Source of the DNA: SH-MAG3 sp036374995
Lineage (GTDB): Bacteria > Gemmatimonadota > Gemmatimonadetes > Longimicrobiales > RSA9
Assembly: GCA_036374995.1 (NCBI GenBank)
Contig: DASUSS010000104.1
Location: forward strand, 1 to 6,183
Length of the DNA stretch: 6,183 bases
Direction of reading: 5' to 3'
The position numbers and the translations under genes are program-made. A model generated the notes under the pieces. The model saw nothing but the letters and a program-made list of their open reading frames with translations, made no database searches and was not told where the DNA came from. Positions 1-6,183 of the stretch are shown one piece after another; position 1 is the first letter of the stretch; each line of letters starts with the position of its first letter.

Positions 1-880
1 TGCCACCGTTCAGTGCCGGCTGTATCCCGTGCAGGATCGCGTTCTCGACCAGCGGCTGGAGCAGCAGCGAGGGCACGCGCGCGGCGAGCGCCTCGGGCTC
101 GCAGGACACATCGATGCGCAACCGCTCGCCGAACCGCATCCGCTCGATCTCCGTGTAGCGCTCCAGCAGCTCGATCTCGCGCTCGAGCGTCCACTCGCCA
201 TCGCCGTCGGTGAGGCTCGCGCGGAGCAGGTCACCGACCTGCGCGATCATGCGTCGGGCCACTGCGGGATCCTCATCGATCAGCGACGAGATGGAGTTGA
301 GCGTGTTGAACAGGAAGTGCGGGTGGAGCTGTGTGCGGAGCACGGCGAGACGCGTGGCCGCGAGTGCGGCCTCGAGGCGCGTCTCGCGCAGCCTGCGCGC
401 GGCGGCAGTGGTGTAGTGGCGGATCGCGAGGACGAACACGAGGAAGAACCAGTACGTGAACACGAGCCACAGCAGCCAGCCGCGCGCGATATCGATCATG
501 ATCGTGGTGAACGGTCGCTCCGACCCGCGCCAGATCGCGCCCAGTGTGTCGACCGTCAGCACGCCGAACGCGATGACGAGCGACGCGAGCAGGTGGACGG
601 GTGCCGACCGGCGCCACTGCCCGTGCTCGAAGCGGAAGCGGCGGGCGAGGACGAACACGATCACCGGCATGCTGGCGAGCCACACCAGGTAGCCCGGCAG
701 GACCCAGCGGACCAGGTCGAGAAAGCTCGGCTGCGAGCCGCCCAGCCGCGTCGACGCATACACCTGCGCCATCGTCGCGGCGATGCTGCCGACCCAGAAC
801 AGGGCGAGCAGCGGCCAGAGGATGCGGGGATCGATGTGTTCGTCGGACGGGCCGCCCTGCGCTGCCCTGGATGCGTCCAT
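1..880 (-). CDS. LytS/YehU-class sensor histidine kinase, C-terminus cut by window edge
   Basis: The minus frame from ATG at 880-878 stays open for 293 codons to the left edge. Four hydrophobic stretches suggest a polytopic inner-membrane sensor: about residues 20-41, 53-79, 93-117 and 132-154. A charged helical linker (about 157-183) leads into the His_kinase (PF06580-type) signature QLHPHFLFNTLN at 184-195, where H188 is the expected phospho-acceptor. An N-box-like LLLQPLVENAILHGI at 272-286 starts the ATPase domain, with N280 the expected Mg-ATP residue. The glycine-rich boxes and stop lie outside the window. Kinases of this class phosphorylate response regulators, commonly of LytTR type and encoded next door, so a partner may lie to the left. 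The start is fixed by a strong GGAGGG ribosome site. The gene is divergent from the lipoprotein-susCD operon, so it may control it; that is inference. The ligand sensed is unknown, and no periplasmic sensor domain is evident. Confidence 0.93.
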   Translation of the reverse strand, partial: MDASRAAQGGPSDEHIDPRILWPLLALFWVGSIAATMAQVYASTRLGGSQPSFLDLVRWVLPGYLVWLASMPVIVFVLARRFRFEHGQWRRSAPVHLLASLVIAFGVLTVDTLGAIWRGSERPFTTIMIDIARGWLLWLVFTYWFFLVFVLAIRHYTTAAARRLRETRLEAALAATRLAVLRTQLHPHFLFNTLNSISSLIDEDPAVARRMIAQVGDLLRASLTDGDGEWTLEREIELLERYTEIERMRFGERLRIDVSCEPEALAARVPSLLLQPLVENAILHGIQPALNGG

Positions 881-884
881 GTCT

Positions 885-890
885 CCCTCC
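885..890 (-). promoter_or_regulatory. Ribosome binding site of the histidine kinase
   Basis: Read on the minus strand, GGAGGG lies four bases before the ATG at 880. This is a near-perfect Shine-Dalgarno match. It decides the kinase start, because the first transmembrane helix begins about 19 residues after this ATG. Confidence 0.75.
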
Positions 891-938
891 GTCACCCGAC
901 CATGGTCGACTCCCGGTCGTCCGACCCGGCCCCGGGAG

Positions 939-956
939 GCCGAGCTCGAGCTCGGC
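939..956. repeat. 18-bp perfect palindrome, candidate operator
   Basis: The sequence GCCGAGCTCGAGCTCGGC equals its own reverse complement over all 18 bases. It lies in the divergent intergenic region, 59 bases upstream of the kinase start and 247 bases upstream of the lipoprotein start. There is no loop and no T-run, so it does not look like an intrinsic terminator. Its position fits an operator for a dimeric regulator, probably for the kinase promoter. GC-rich DNA makes such palindromes easier to find by chance, so the function is a guess. Confidence 0.4.
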
Positions 957-1047
957 GGGAACGATGCTCCAGCTTCAACGATGCCGCGGATCGAGAGTGC
1001 TCACGATAGTGCGGGCCGCGCGCCATGTACAGTCTGCGACGGCTCAC

Positions 1048-1122
1048 CGCACGCGGCGACCGTCCTGCCGCACCGCGGCGCCGTCCCGCCGATCCACGAT
1101 TCTGCTCGCCGCGGAACCGTCC
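1048..1122. repeat. Three GCGG-N2/3-CCGTCC boxes, two within a 21-bp imperfect tandem repeat
   Basis: Bases 1048-1068 and 1069-1089 are adjacent 21-base units that match almost throughout once one single-base shift in each is allowed. Each contains GCGG, two or three bases, then CCGTCC (1053-1065 and 1075-1086). A third box with the same GCGG..CCGTCC core lies at 1111-1122. A 21-base period is about two helical turns. That suits a regulator binding direct repeats on one DNA face, as LytTR-family regulators are known to do. The boxes lie 80-150 bases upstream of the lipoprotein start, a plausible activator position. The repeat is seen in the sequence; the regulator and function are inference. 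Confidence 0.4.
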
Positions 1123-1191
1123 CATCTCATGACGCGGCGGACCCTGCGTCGGCCTGGAACGATCCACGAGGGAAATCACGGGATGTTGATC

Positions 1192-1196
1192 AGGAG
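1192..1196 (+). promoter_or_regulatory. Ribosome binding site of the small lipoprotein gene
   Basis: AGGAG lies seven bases before the ATG at 1204. This favours that start over the in-frame ATG at 1183, which would add seven residues before the signal peptide and has a poorer site (GAGGGA, nine bases upstream). Confidence 0.7.
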
Positions 1197-1203
1197 ATAC
1201 GTC

Positions 1204-1743
1204 ATGCGCTGGACGAAACGAATGCTGCTCGGAGCGGCAGCGGCTGCCTGTGCGGCCTGCAGCTCCATCGAAGTCCCTTACGACGCGCCTGCACAGTGGG
1301 GCACGTACGCACCGTCCGTCCGGCGTGACCTGGCGACGGCGCGCGAAGCGACGGCCGCGTTCCGTTCGCTCGATGCCGCGGTCCAGGCAGGGTATCCGGA
1401 GTCCGTCCCGCAGTGCATCCGGCACGCCGATCACGGCGCGATGGGATATCACCACATGAACCGTGCGCTGATGGATGCCCGGATCGAGGTCGAGCGGCCG
1501 GAGATCCTGCTCTATTCGCGCACGGGCGGCGGCGAGTACGTGCTGAACGGCGTCGAGTACATCGTCCCGTACTCCGTACGCCCGCGCGATGCCGCGCCAC
1601 CGACCGTGATGGATCAGCCGCTGAAGCGCAGTGATCCGCTCGGCATCTGGTACCTGCACGTCTGGCTGTGGACCGAGAACCCCTCGGGGTTGTTCGCCGA
1701 CTGGAACCCCGCCGTCGAATGCAGCGCGGACCCGCGCAGCTGA
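1204..1743 (+). CDS. Putative lipoprotein with conserved His/Cys and HVWLW...NP motifs, function unknown
   Basis: The product has 179 residues. The N-terminus MRWTKRMLLGAAAAACAAC is a signal peptide with a lipoprotein-like cleavage region. C19 (CAAC-SS) is the likeliest lipidated residue and C16 the alternative, but both boxes are weak because neither has the usual Leu at -3. A helical stretch (about 37-63) precedes CIRHADHGAMGYHHMN (71-86), which holds one Cys and four His. Next come a PEILLY element (99-104), NGVEYIVPY (115-123) and the C-terminal WYLHVWLWTENPSGLFADWNP (149-169) with C173. I recall this arrangement from small uncharacterised secreted bacterial proteins, but I cannot name a domain. 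C71 and C173 could form a disulfide, or the His/Cys set could bind a metal or heme; both are inference. It lies 46 bases upstream of the susC-like gene on the same strand, so it is probably co-transcribed and may be a surface or periplasmic accessory to that uptake system. No enzyme signature is recognised. Confidence 0.85.
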   Translation: MRWTKRMLLGAAAAACAACSSIEVPYDAPAQWGTYAPSVRRDLATAREATAAFRSLDAAVQAGYPESVPQCIRHADHGAMGYHHMNRALMDARIEVERPEILLYSRTGGGEYVLNGVEYIVPYSVRPRDAAPPTVMDQPLKRSDPLGIWYLHVWLWTENPSGLFADWNPAVECSADPRS

Positions 1744-1777
1744 CGGACGGCAGGACGACTCGATGTGCTCACGAACG

Positions 1778-1782
1778 AGGAG
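1778..1782 (+). promoter_or_regulatory. Ribosome binding site of the SusC-like receptor gene
   Basis: AGGAG lies seven bases before the ATG at 1790, the same motif and spacing as in the preceding gene. It supports this start over the in-frame ATG at 1763, which would put nine polar residues ahead of a good signal peptide. Confidence 0.7.
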
Positions 1783-1789
1783 AACGAAC

Positions 1790-4700
1790 ATGATCAGGAG
1801 TCTGCGGCTGACCGCGGCGGTGCTGGTGCTCGCCGCGGTCACGTCGATCGACGTCCTCGCCCAGTCGACCGGTGCGGTGGTCGGCGCGGTGACGGACGTG
1901 GCAACACAGCTGCCGCTGGCGGGGGTGCAGGTGCAGGTGGTCGGCACCGACCGGTCGGCGATCACGAATCAGCAGGGCAACTTCCGCATCGCGGACGTGC
2001 CCGCGGGTCAGCACACGGTGCGCGCGGCGCTGCTCGGATATGCCGCGGACGACACGGCCGTCGTCGTACGGGCGGGCGAGACGGTGCGGCTCGACATCGG
2101 TCTGCGCACCGCGGCGATCGAGCTGGACGGGCTCGTCGTCAATGCGGTCACCGGCCGGGCGGAGCGCAAGCGGGAGCTGGGCACGAACACGGCCTCGATC
2201 AGCGCTGCCGAGATCGCGCGGGCGCCGATCACGAAGATGGCGGACGTGCTGGTCGGCCGCGCGGCGGGGGTTCAGCTGCAGGGCGTGTCGGGATCGCTCG
2301 GCACATCGCAGCGCATCCGCATCCGCGGCGCGAACAGCATCTCGCTGAGCAACGAGCCACTCGTGTTCGTGGACGGCGTGATGTACAGCAACTCGCAGGG
2401 CGGCTTCGGCATGGGCGGTCAGACGTACTCGCGGCTGAACGACCTCAACCCGGAGGACATCGGCGGGATCGAGATCCTGAAGGGTCCGGCCGCATCGGCG
2501 CTGTACGGCACTGCGGCGGCGAACGGCGTGATCCTGATCACCACGCGGCGCGGTCAGTCCGGCGGCACGGAGTGGCGGGCGTATGCCGAGCTGGCCAGCT
2601 CGAGGGACCGCAACGACTACCCGGACAACTTCCTGCCCTTCCAGGTGAACGACGCGTCCGAGGACATGTTCACGAGCCGCGGCAACCTGAACACGGGTGG
2701 CGGTGCATATCGGTTCTGTCCTCTGTTCGCGCTGCCCGCGGCCGGCCCGTCACTGAGCGCCGGCACGTGCACGCAGGATGAGAACCTGCGGCTGAACCCG
2801 TTCCGGACGGCCGGGCTGACGCCGTTCACGACGGGCAGCCGCAGGAGGCTCGGCATGAGCGTGGCGGGCGGGACCGACAACGTGACGTACTACGTGTCGG
2901 GCGACCGCGAGGATGAGGACGGCGTCATCGTGTGGAACGAGCAGTCCCGCACCAACCTGCGATCGAACGTGCACGCACGCGTGCGCGAGAACATCGGCGT
3001 CAATGTCAGCGCCGGCTACACACGCACGAGCCTGTGGCTGAACGGCAACGACAACAACGTATTCGGCCCGCTGATCAACTCGCTGCTCGCGACGCCCGCC
3101 ATCCCGACTGCGGAGCAGCGCGCCGCGCTTCCGCCCGGTCAGCGCTGGGGCACGGGCTTCGGCTACTACGTCCCGGATCTGGAGCACACGATCTCGCAGC
3201 AGATCGTCGACCGGTTCGTGGTCGGCGGCACGACGAGCTACGATCCGATCCCGTGGCTGTCGCTGAACGCGAGCGTCGGCATGGACTACTTCGGGCGCAA
3301 GGACGCCACCACGAGGCAGCCGAACCGCCTGCCGATCTCGGCGAACTCGATTGCCGGGTTCCGCAACGCGCAGCGCTCGAGCAACTACATCTGGACGGCG
3401 AACGCCGGCGGAACGGCGACGTTCCAGCTCACCGATGATCTCGGATCGACGACGACGCTCGGCGGCAGCTTCTCGCGCGAGCAGTTCGAGAGCACGTTCT
3501 GCGGCGGAGTGGGCATCATCGAGGGCACGCGCTCGTGCGGTGCGACGAGCGACCAGTTCTCCGTGAACGAGTCGTACACCGAGGTCCGCACGGTCGGCGG
3601 ATACATCCAGCAGCAGCTCAACTGGCGCGACCGGCTCATCCTGTCGGGCAGCATCCGCGGCGATGACAACAGCGCGTTCGGCAAGGACTTCGGCTTCATC
3701 TTCTATCCCGGCGTGAGCGTTTCGTGGGTCGCGTCGGAGGAGCCGTTCTTCCCCGAGGTCTCGTTCCTGAGCCACCTGCGGCTGCGTGCGGCGTACGGCC
3801 GGTCCGGCCAGCGGCCGAACGTGCGCGATGCGGTCACACTGCTCGAGCCGGTCGCCGTCACGAGCAGCGGCAGCGAGATCTCGGCCGTGCGGCTGAGCCG
3901 CGTCGGCAATCGCGACCTGAAGCCGGAACGGACCACGGAGTACGAGGCGGGTCTCGATGCCGGACTGCTGTCGGATCGGCTCTCGCTCGAGTTCACGTAC
4001 TTCCGGAAGGAATCGCAGGATGCACTGATCAGCCGGCCGCTCGCTCCGTCGTACGGCCTGACCGGTGACGCGGCGAGCACCGGCTCGATCTTCGACAACC
4101 TCGGCCAGATCAGCAACTGGGGCACCGAGGTGGCGCTGAACGCGCGGCTCATCAACGTGCCGGCGGCCGGGCTGACGGTGCGACTGGCAGCGAGCACGCT
4201 GGACAACCGCATCGAGGACATGGGCGGGATTCCGCCGATCGTGATCAATCGCGGCGAGCAGGCGCACAAGCAGGGGTTCCCCACGGGCGCCTATCACGCG
4301 CGCCGCTACACGATCATCGATCCGGACCGACACCGGATCCTGACACCGGACGACATCGTCATGTCCGATGATACGGCGGTCTTCGTCGGGCGGATGCAGC
4401 CGACGAACACGCAGTCGCTGTCGGGCGAGTTGAGACTGTTCGGCAACCTGATCTCGATCTCGGGCCTGCTGGATCGCCGCGCGGGTCACCAGCAGATGAA
4501 CCAGACGGAGAGCTTCCGCTGTCAGACGGGCTACAACAACGGGTTGCAGAACGCAGCGCGAGGACAGTGCGCGGCGGTGGCGGACCCGAGTGCGTCGCTC
4601 GAGGCGCAGGCCGCCTTCCTGGCGCGACGCTTCGGCGCGCGGTACGTCAACGACAACGGCCAGGTCTCGTACGTCACGACGCCCTGGGGCTACATCGAGG

Positions 4701-4948
4701 ATGCGGACTTCATCAAGCTGCGCGAGCTGTCCCTGACGCTGTCGGCGCCCGAGAGCGTGGCGCGCCGTTTCACGTTGCTGCGTGGCGCGAGCGTGACGGT
4801 GTCCGGGCGCAACCTGGCGACCTGGACCGACTACACGGGCATCGATCCGGAGGCGAACGAGACCGGTGGCAGCAACTTCAATCAGGCGGAGTTCAACTCA
4901 CAGCCCGCGCTGCGCTACTACACGCTGCGCTTCAATTTCTCATTCTAG
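1790..4948 (+). CDS. SusC/RagA-like TonB-dependent outer-membrane receptor
   Basis: The product has 1052 residues, normal for the family. Residues 1-24 are a Sec signal peptide, probably cleaved after VLA (22-24). Residues about 28-105 form a carboxypeptidase-regulatory-like beta-sandwich domain (GAVVGAVTD..., GNFRIADVPAG, LLGYAADD). A TonB-box-like stretch, ELDGLVVNAVTG, is at 111-122. The plug spans about 130-254, with IRIRGANSISLSNEPLVFVDG (176-196) and the family hallmark IEILKGPAASALYGTAAANG (227-246). The rest is a 22-strand-type barrel ending in LRFNFSF, whose terminal Phe is the usual BAM assembly signal. Such receptors import bulky ligands across the outer membrane, powered by TonB-ExbBD, with a SusD partner as lid; the SusD-like gene follows after 15 bases. 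There is no STN signalling domain, so it is not an obvious sigma/anti-sigma transducer. The mature protein has six cysteines in three local pairs (310/327, 571/583, 911/927), probably loop disulfides. The substrate cannot be inferred. SusC itself imports starch, but this paralogue need not. Confidence 0.97.
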   Translation: MIRSLRLTAAVLVLAAVTSIDVLAQSTGAVVGAVTDVATQLPLAGVQVQVVGTDRSAITNQQGNFRIADVPAGQHTVRAALLGYAADDTAVVVRAGETVRLDIGLRTAAIELDGLVVNAVTGRAERKRELGTNTASISAAEIARAPITKMADVLVGRAAGVQLQGVSGSLGTSQRIRIRGANSISLSNEPLVFVDGVMYSNSQGGFGMGGQTYSRLNDLNPEDIGGIEILKGPAASALYGTAAANGVILITTRRGQSGGTEWRAYAELASSRDRNDYPDNFLPFQVNDASEDMFTSRGNLNTGGGAYRFCPLFALPAAGPSLSAGTCTQDENLRLNPFRTAGLTPFTTGSRRRLGMSVAGGTDNVTYYVSGDREDEDGVIVWNEQSRTNLRSNVHARVRENIGVNVSAGYTRTSLWLNGNDNNVFGPLINSLLATPAIPTAEQRAALPPGQRWGTGFGYYVPDLEHTISQQIVDRFVVGGTTSYDPIPWLSLNASVGMDYFGRKDATTRQPNRLPISANSIAGFRNAQRSSNYIWTANAGGTATFQLTDDLGSTTTLGGSFSREQFESTFCGGVGIIEGTRSCGATSDQFSVNESYTEVRTVGGYIQQQLNWRDRLILSGSIRGDDNSAFGKDFGFIFYPGVSVSWVASEEPFFPEVSFLSHLRLRAAYGRSGQRPNVRDAVTLLEPVAVTSSGSEISAVRLSRVGNRDLKPERTTEYEAGLDAGLLSDRLSLEFTYFRKESQDALISRPLAPSYGLTGDAASTGSIFDNLGQISNWGTEVALNARLINVPAAGLTVRLAASTLDNRIEDMGGIPPIVINRGEQAHKQGFPTGAYHARRYTIIDPDRHRILTPDDIVMSDDTAVFVGRMQPTNTQSLSGELRLFGNLISISGLLDRRAGHQQMNQTESFRCQTGYNNGLQNAARGQCAAVADPSASLEAQAAFLARRFGARYVNDNGQVSYVTTPWGYIEDADFIKLRELSLTLSAPESVARRFTLLRGASVTVSGRNLATWTDYTGIDPEANETGGSNFNQAEFNSQPALRYYTLRFNFSF

Positions 4949-4956
4949 CACGGGAC

Positions 4957-4960
4957 GAGG
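4957..4960 (+). promoter_or_regulatory. Closely spaced ribosome binding site of the SusD-like gene
   Basis: GAGG ends only three bases before the ATG at 4964, closer than in the two upstream genes (seven bases). An alternative in-frame ATG at 4988 has only GGGCGGG directly before it. The short spacing leaves the start somewhat open; coupling to the end of the susC-like gene 15 bases upstream could help initiation. Confidence 0.4.
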
Positions 4961-4963
4961 ACC

Positions 4964-6183
4964 ATGACGAATAGATCGACGGGCGGGATGGGCCGGAGGG
5001 CCCTCCCGCGAATCCTGCTGCCGGCGGTCATCGTCGGCATGCTCGCCGCGTGCGACACCGATGAGCTGCTCGAGGTGGACGAGCCGGAGTTCGCGACGCC
5101 GGAGACGCTCGACAACCCCGCGGCGCTGCCGACACTGTATGCAGCCGCACTGGGCGACTTCCAGGTCGCGTACAGTGGTGCCGGCGATGACTCGTTCCTG
5201 TCGGTGAGCGCGCTGTTCAGCGACGAGCTCCGCTCGTCCGACACGTTCACGACGCGCAATGCGACCGACCAGCGCAGTCAGTTCCCGACGGCGCAGGGCA
5301 ACACGTCGAATGCTGCGTACAACCGCCTGCAGTACGCGCGCCGCTCCGCGGCCGAGGTCGCGGGTGCCGTGGAGCGCTTCTTCGACACCAATGACACGCG
5401 CTACGTCACGCTGAAGGCGCTGGAGGGCTTTGCAATCGTCGCCCTCGCCGAGTCTTTCTGCGGAGCCGTGCCGATCAGCACGTCCGTGAACGCAGCACCG
5501 GGCGAGGAGGGTGCGCCGCTGTCGACGACGGAGCTGCTCCAGCAGGCGGTCGTGCGCTTCGACGCCGCGCTCGCCGGCGACCCCGCGTCCAGTCTCGCGC
5601 GTATCGGCAAGGCGCGCGCACTGCTGAACGCCGGGCAGTATGCCGAGGCCGCGGCCGCGGTCGCGGGCGTGCCCACGGACTTCGTTCATCGCATCGAGCA
5701 CTCGGCGAACACGGGTCGTCAGAACAACCCGATCTGGGTGCTCCAGGACAACCGGCGCTATACGATGTCGGATGTCGAGGGCGTCAACGGCCTGCCGTAC
5801 CGGTCCGCAAGCGATCCGCGTACGCCGTGGCGGCAGCACGCGCAGCTCGGCTTCGACCAGGCGACCCCGCTGTTCATCGCCGGCCGGCACCACGAACGCG
5901 GCACGAGCGTCGTCCTCGCGGACGGCGTGGAGGCGCGACTGATCGAGGCGGAGGCGGCGCTTCAGACGGGCGGCGACTGGCTGTCGATCCTGAACACGCT
6001 GCGCGCGGACGTGGCTTCGCTCATGGCGGCACGATACCCGGACTACACCGAGTACCCGCAGGCGCAGGGCACGCTGGCGCCGCTCCAGGACCCCGGGTCG
6101 CCGGCCGCGCGCGTCGACCTCCTGTTCCAGGAGCGCGCGTTCTGGCTGTTCCTCACGGGCCACCGCCTCGGCGATCTCCGCCG
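4964..6183 (+). CDS. SusD/RagB-like surface lipoprotein, C-terminus cut by window edge
   Basis: The frame from ATG 4964 is open for 406 codons to the right edge. The N-terminus has arginines, a hydrophobic segment (about 17-29) and lipobox LAAC with C30 as the lipidated cysteine, followed by acidic DTDELLEVDEPEF, typical of a mature SusD-like N-terminus. Starting at M9 (4988) would also leave a full signal peptide. The body is helical. YNRLQYARR is followed by a helix with LAESFCGAVPIS around C166; a TPR-like stretch, LARIGKARALLNAGQYAEA, is at 211-229; the family signature SASDPRTPW is at 281-289; and FQERAFWLFLTGHRLGDLR is at 388-406. In relatives the last element lies some tens of residues from the end, so most of the protein is present. 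SusD-like proteins bind substrate at the cell surface and close over the SusC barrel, here encoded 15 bases upstream. The lack of an obvious sugar-binding signature leaves the ligand open. Confidence 0.96.
   Translation, partial: MTNRSTGGMGRRALPRILLPAVIVGMLAACDTDELLEVDEPEFATPETLDNPAALPTLYAAALGDFQVAYSGAGDDSFLSVSALFSDELRSSDTFTTRNATDQRSQFPTAQGNTSNAAYNRLQYARRSAAEVAGAVERFFDTNDTRYVTLKALEGFAIVALAESFCGAVPISTSVNAAPGEEGAPLSTTELLQQAVVRFDAALAGDPASSLARIGKARALLNAGQYAEAAAAVAGVPTDFVHRIEHSANTGRQNNPIWVLQDNRRYTMSDVEGVNGLPYRSASDPRTPWRQHAQLGFDQATPLFIAGRHHERGTSVVLADGVEARLIEAEAALQTGGDWLSILNTLRADVASLMAARYPDYTEYPQAQGTLAPLQDPGSPAARVDLLFQERAFWLFLTGHRLGDLR

Larger units (their letters stand above)
881..1203. other. Divergent intergenic region between kinase and lipoprotein-susCD operon
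   Basis: These 323 bases separate two divergently oriented genes and should hold the promoters of both. I see no convincing protein-coding content: the frames that stay open here are extensions of shadow frames and carry no recognisable protein. No clear -35/-10 pair of the housekeeping type stands out on either strand, and no Bacteroidota-type -33/-7 element is seen. The stretch does contain an 18-bp palindrome, repeated GCGG/CCGTCC boxes, two copies of GATCCACGA (1091-1099 and 1161-1169) and two copies of AACGATGC (960-967 and 977-984). These are described separately as possible regulator sites. Confidence 0.6.

Noticed and set aside
29..1009. 326-codon plus-strand open frame over the kinase region
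   Set aside because: It is composed largely of Arg, Glu, Ala and His with no recognisable domain. The minus strand encodes a coherent membrane kinase with PHFLFN and N-box motifs in another frame.
1005..1010. GATAGT as a possible -10 element on the plus strand
   Set aside because: No acceptable -35 hexamer lies 16-18 bases upstream, and a single six-base match is too weak to call a promoter.
601..1203. Upstream in-frame extension of the small lipoprotein gene back to 601
   Set aside because: The extension is Arg/Pro/Ser-rich, runs antisense through the kinase gene, and would bury the signal peptide. The ribosome site at 1192-1196 supports ATG 1204.
1678..1691. Perfect inverted repeat AACCCC-TC-GGGGTT resembling a terminator hairpin
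   Set aside because: It lies inside the lipoprotein coding sequence (encoding ENPSG), has a two-base loop and no T-run after it.
1187..1800. The ten-base word TGATCAGGAG occurs at 1187-1196 and again at 1791-1800
   Set aside because: In the first copy it overlaps a ribosome site; in the second it is the first codons of the receptor gene, with no start codon following at a useful distance. Flanks do not match, so I treat it as coincidence.
892..1965. 357-codon minus-strand open frame across the intergenic region, lipoprotein gene and start of the receptor gene
   Set aside because: It crosses two plus-strand genes and both of their ribosome sites and gives an Arg-rich product without motifs. 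It is a shadow of GC-rich coding sequence.
2750..4489. Long open frame of 579 codons on the minus strand, antisense to the receptor gene
   Set aside because: Its product is an Arg/Ala/Asp/Val-rich sequence with no motif or signal. It mirrors the GC-rich third positions of the real gene, whose domains on the plus strand are unmistakable.
4940..6163. 407-codon open frame on the minus strand, antisense to the SusD-like gene
   Set aside because: It is an Arg-rich, low-information product. The plus frame over the same bases encodes a lipobox and SusD signatures.

Overview
This is a GC-rich window (roughly two thirds G+C by eye). It carries a SusC/SusD-type outer-membrane uptake pair, a small predicted lipoprotein directly upstream of the pair, and a divergently transcribed sensor histidine kinase. 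High GC, a RagA/SusC-like receptor with a carboxypeptidase-regulatory-like N-terminal domain, a SusD-like lipoprotein, and a four-helix LytS/YehU-class kinase together suggest a Gemmatimonadota-type bacterium rather than a low-GC Bacteroidota. This assignment is inferred from style, not from a marker gene.

Layout. On the minus strand, from 880 to the left edge, lies the first 293 codons of a membrane-bound histidine kinase (His_kinase/LytS class). It is cut before the end of its ATP-binding domain. A 323-base divergent intergenic region (881-1203) follows. It holds no gene I can support, but it has an 18-bp perfect palindrome (939-956) and three copies of a GCGG-N2/3-CCGTCC box (1053-1122). 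On the plus strand come a 179-residue Cys/His-containing putative lipoprotein (1204-1743), the 1052-residue SusC/RagA-like TonB-dependent receptor (1790-4948), and the SusD/RagB-like lipoprotein (4964 to the right edge, 406 codons visible). The plus-strand gaps are 46 and 15 bases and contain no terminator-like hairpin, so the three genes are probably one operon.

How it works together. SusD-like proteins sit on the cell surface as a lid and substrate-binding partner on the SusC barrel. The complex imports oligomeric nutrients or other bulky ligands using TonB energy. The substrate cannot be read from this window: no glycoside hydrolase, peptidase, sulfatase or metal-handling enzyme is visible. 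There is no ECF sigma/anti-sigma pair here, and the receptor lacks the N-terminal signalling (STN) domain used with such pairs. The divergent kinase, with a LytTR response regulator expected off the left edge, is therefore a plausible regulator, though not a proven one.

I found no mobile element, RNA gene or CRISPR array, and nothing that amounts to a clearly new system. The items most worth a second look are the uncharacterised lipoprotein in the susCD operon and the repeat-bearing divergent promoter region. Neither partial gene (the kinase and the SusD protein) has its stop codon in the window; both frames were read directly from the sequence.
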